Assembly: GCA_043228905.1 (NCBI GenBank)
Contig: JBHGNT010000014.1
Location: forward strand, 3,844,001 to 3,908,000
Length of the DNA: 64,000 nucleotides
From: Azolla caroliniana
Taxonomy: Eukaryota; Polypodiophyta
Reading direction: 5' to 3'
Position numbers and translations under genes: made by a program. Under the pieces are notes generated by a model. The model worked only from the letters and a program-made list of their open reading frames with translations, was not told where the DNA came from and did not search any database. Below are positions 63,529 through 64,000 of the stretch, piece by piece; positions within the stretch are counted from its first letter, which is position 1, and each line of letters opens with the position of its first letter.

Positions 63529-63645
63529 AATCTAGAATGTTCTAGAATATTTTAGATTTTATGATAAGAAATATAATCATGAAATATTAAAGGATGTTCT
63601 AGAATAATCTAGAATGTTCTAGAATGTTCTAGAATATTCTAATAT
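63529..63645 (-). promoter_or_regulatory. Heat-shock element arrays in G3 5' LTR
   Basis: Arrays of TTCTAGAATG units at 63529-63553 and 63596-63641. The second has about nine alternating TTC/GAA half-sites and is longer than in the 3' LTR by an 18-bp duplication. They lie upstream of the minus-strand TATA box at 63507-63516. Confidence 0.7.
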
Positions 63646-63680
63646 CTTGTAATAACTAGAAACATAATTATTATAATCAT

Positions 63681-63753
63681 ACAACATATATCTTATTACA
63701 ATGGTTAAGGGTTCAACACATAGACCAAGAAGTCGTGGGTTCGATTCTTGATA
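63681..63753 (+). repeat. tRNA-like (SINE-like) module in G3 5' LTR
   Basis: TTACAATGGTTAAGGGTTC (A-box) and GTCGTGGGTTCGATTCTTG (variable arm and T arm with B-box) resemble a tRNA or tRNA-derived SINE head. The whole does not fold as a complete tRNA gene by eye, so it is not called a tRNA. Confidence 0.5.
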
Positions 63754-63776
63754 ACCAAAATGTTGTCTTCATGACA

Positions 63777-64000
63777 CGGGGGAGGAAGGTAACCTCCACC
63801 TCGTATGTTGACTGAAGAAGAAAAGCTTTTACGGCTTAAAACAAGCGTCAAGGATGTGGTACCAGAAGTTCCACTCCTACATTAGCGAGCTTGGCTACCA
63901 CCGATCCAATTCCAACCCATGTATGTACACTTGACAACTGGCTGACGAGTCCCGGATCTATCTGACCCTATACGTCGACAAAATGCTCATTGTAGGGAGT
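63777..64000 (+). pseudogene. C6 copia reverse transcriptase, 3' segment
   Basis: Starts with the duplicated CGGGG and continues the RT cut at 45795: EEGNLHLVC, stop, LKKKSFYGLKQASRMWYQKF, HRSNSNPCMYT, then IYLTLYVDKMLIVGS, where the catalytic YVDD has become YVDK. Ends at the window edge. Nonfunctional. Confidence 0.88.

Larger units (their letters stand above)
45796..63776 (-). mobile_element. Ty3/gypsy chromovirus G3, split by a DNA transposon
   Basis: Minus-strand element with gag, pol and a C-terminal chromodomain. The left (3') LTR is 45796-46196 plus 58376-58471; the right (5') LTR ends at 63776. Ends are TGTC...GACA and the target duplication is CGGGG. Without the inserted transposon it is about 5.8 kb. 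Stops and one frameshift inactivate this copy. The direct part of the two LTRs is nearly identical, so the insertion is recent. Confidence 0.93.
63295..63776 (-). repeat. G3 5' LTR with an inverted inner segment
   Basis: 63470-63776 matches the 3' LTR directly. 63295-63468 is the reverse complement of 45796-45977, which in an ordinary LTR should be direct. About 25 bp next to the junction (GTAGGCTAAGGGCTAAAGAC in the other copy) and the primer-binding site are missing. TATA on the minus strand at 63507-63516 (plus TTATTTATAG). Confidence 0.88.

Overview
This window is a transposon graveyard from a land plant nuclear genome. Evidence for a plant: interstitial TTTAGGG telomere-type repeats, Ty1/copia elements primed by tRNA-iMet (TGGTATCA), GT-AG introns and plant TATA boxes. 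No ordinary host gene could be recognised. The mix (a chromovirus whose Gag resembles fungal/vertebrate chromoviruses, a LINE with a C-terminal Cys/His region, DUF7869-like and Sola-like transposases) suggests a large, repeat-rich, possibly non-flowering lineage (fern, lycophyte, bryophyte). That lineage guess is inference only.

Layout. 1-6549: minus-strand Ty3/gypsy element G1, gag to integrase, 5' LTR at right. 6838-7125: LINE scrap. 7428-10120 (minus): decayed DUF7869-like transposase gene, divergent from a two-exon plus-strand gene (10967-12828) with a DIPYG motif; its intron holds 13 near-palindromes at about 51-bp spacing. 13035-21352: non-autonomous LTR element N1, with the nearly complete Ty1/copia element C1 (13674-19603) inside it. 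21353-22720: a solo LTR and a LINE 3' end. 23594-25662: telomeric repeat and two broken minus-strand copia elements, C2 inside C3. 25.9-36.2 kb: copia C4, whose LTR is split by Ty3/gypsy G2 (26148-34707), whose RT is split by copia C5 (29947-31516). 36.2-44.5 kb: decayed copia fragments (C7, C8) and unassigned AT-rich DNA.

44.6-64.0 kb is the most interesting part. A copia RT (C6) is split by a Ty3/gypsy chromovirus G3 (45796-63776, 5-bp duplication CGGGG). The left LTR of G3 is split by a 12,179-bp DNA transposon (46197-58375) with 26-bp terminal inverted repeats (24/26 matching) and a 4-bp duplication ACAA. This transposon carries two convergent multi-exon genes that both splice in silico, with GT-AG junctions and preserved phase, into uninterrupted reading frames: an 813-aa transposase with a D419-D502-D543 triad, and a 922-aa protein of unknown role with a basic (K/R)TP-rich N terminus, coiled coil, RING-like finger and 17-aa repeats. 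The 4-bp duplication and DDD triad fit the Sola superfamily. It is the youngest insertion of its nest and the only intact coding unit here, so it is the best candidate for a live, poorly described mobile system.

The LTRs of G3 carry long arrays of heat-shock elements just upstream of their TATA box, and its gag/pol junction has a G TTA AAC slippery heptamer. Most retroelement polyproteins here are broken by in-frame stop codons rather than frameshifts; homologous copies within the window show that some were CGA and CAG codons.
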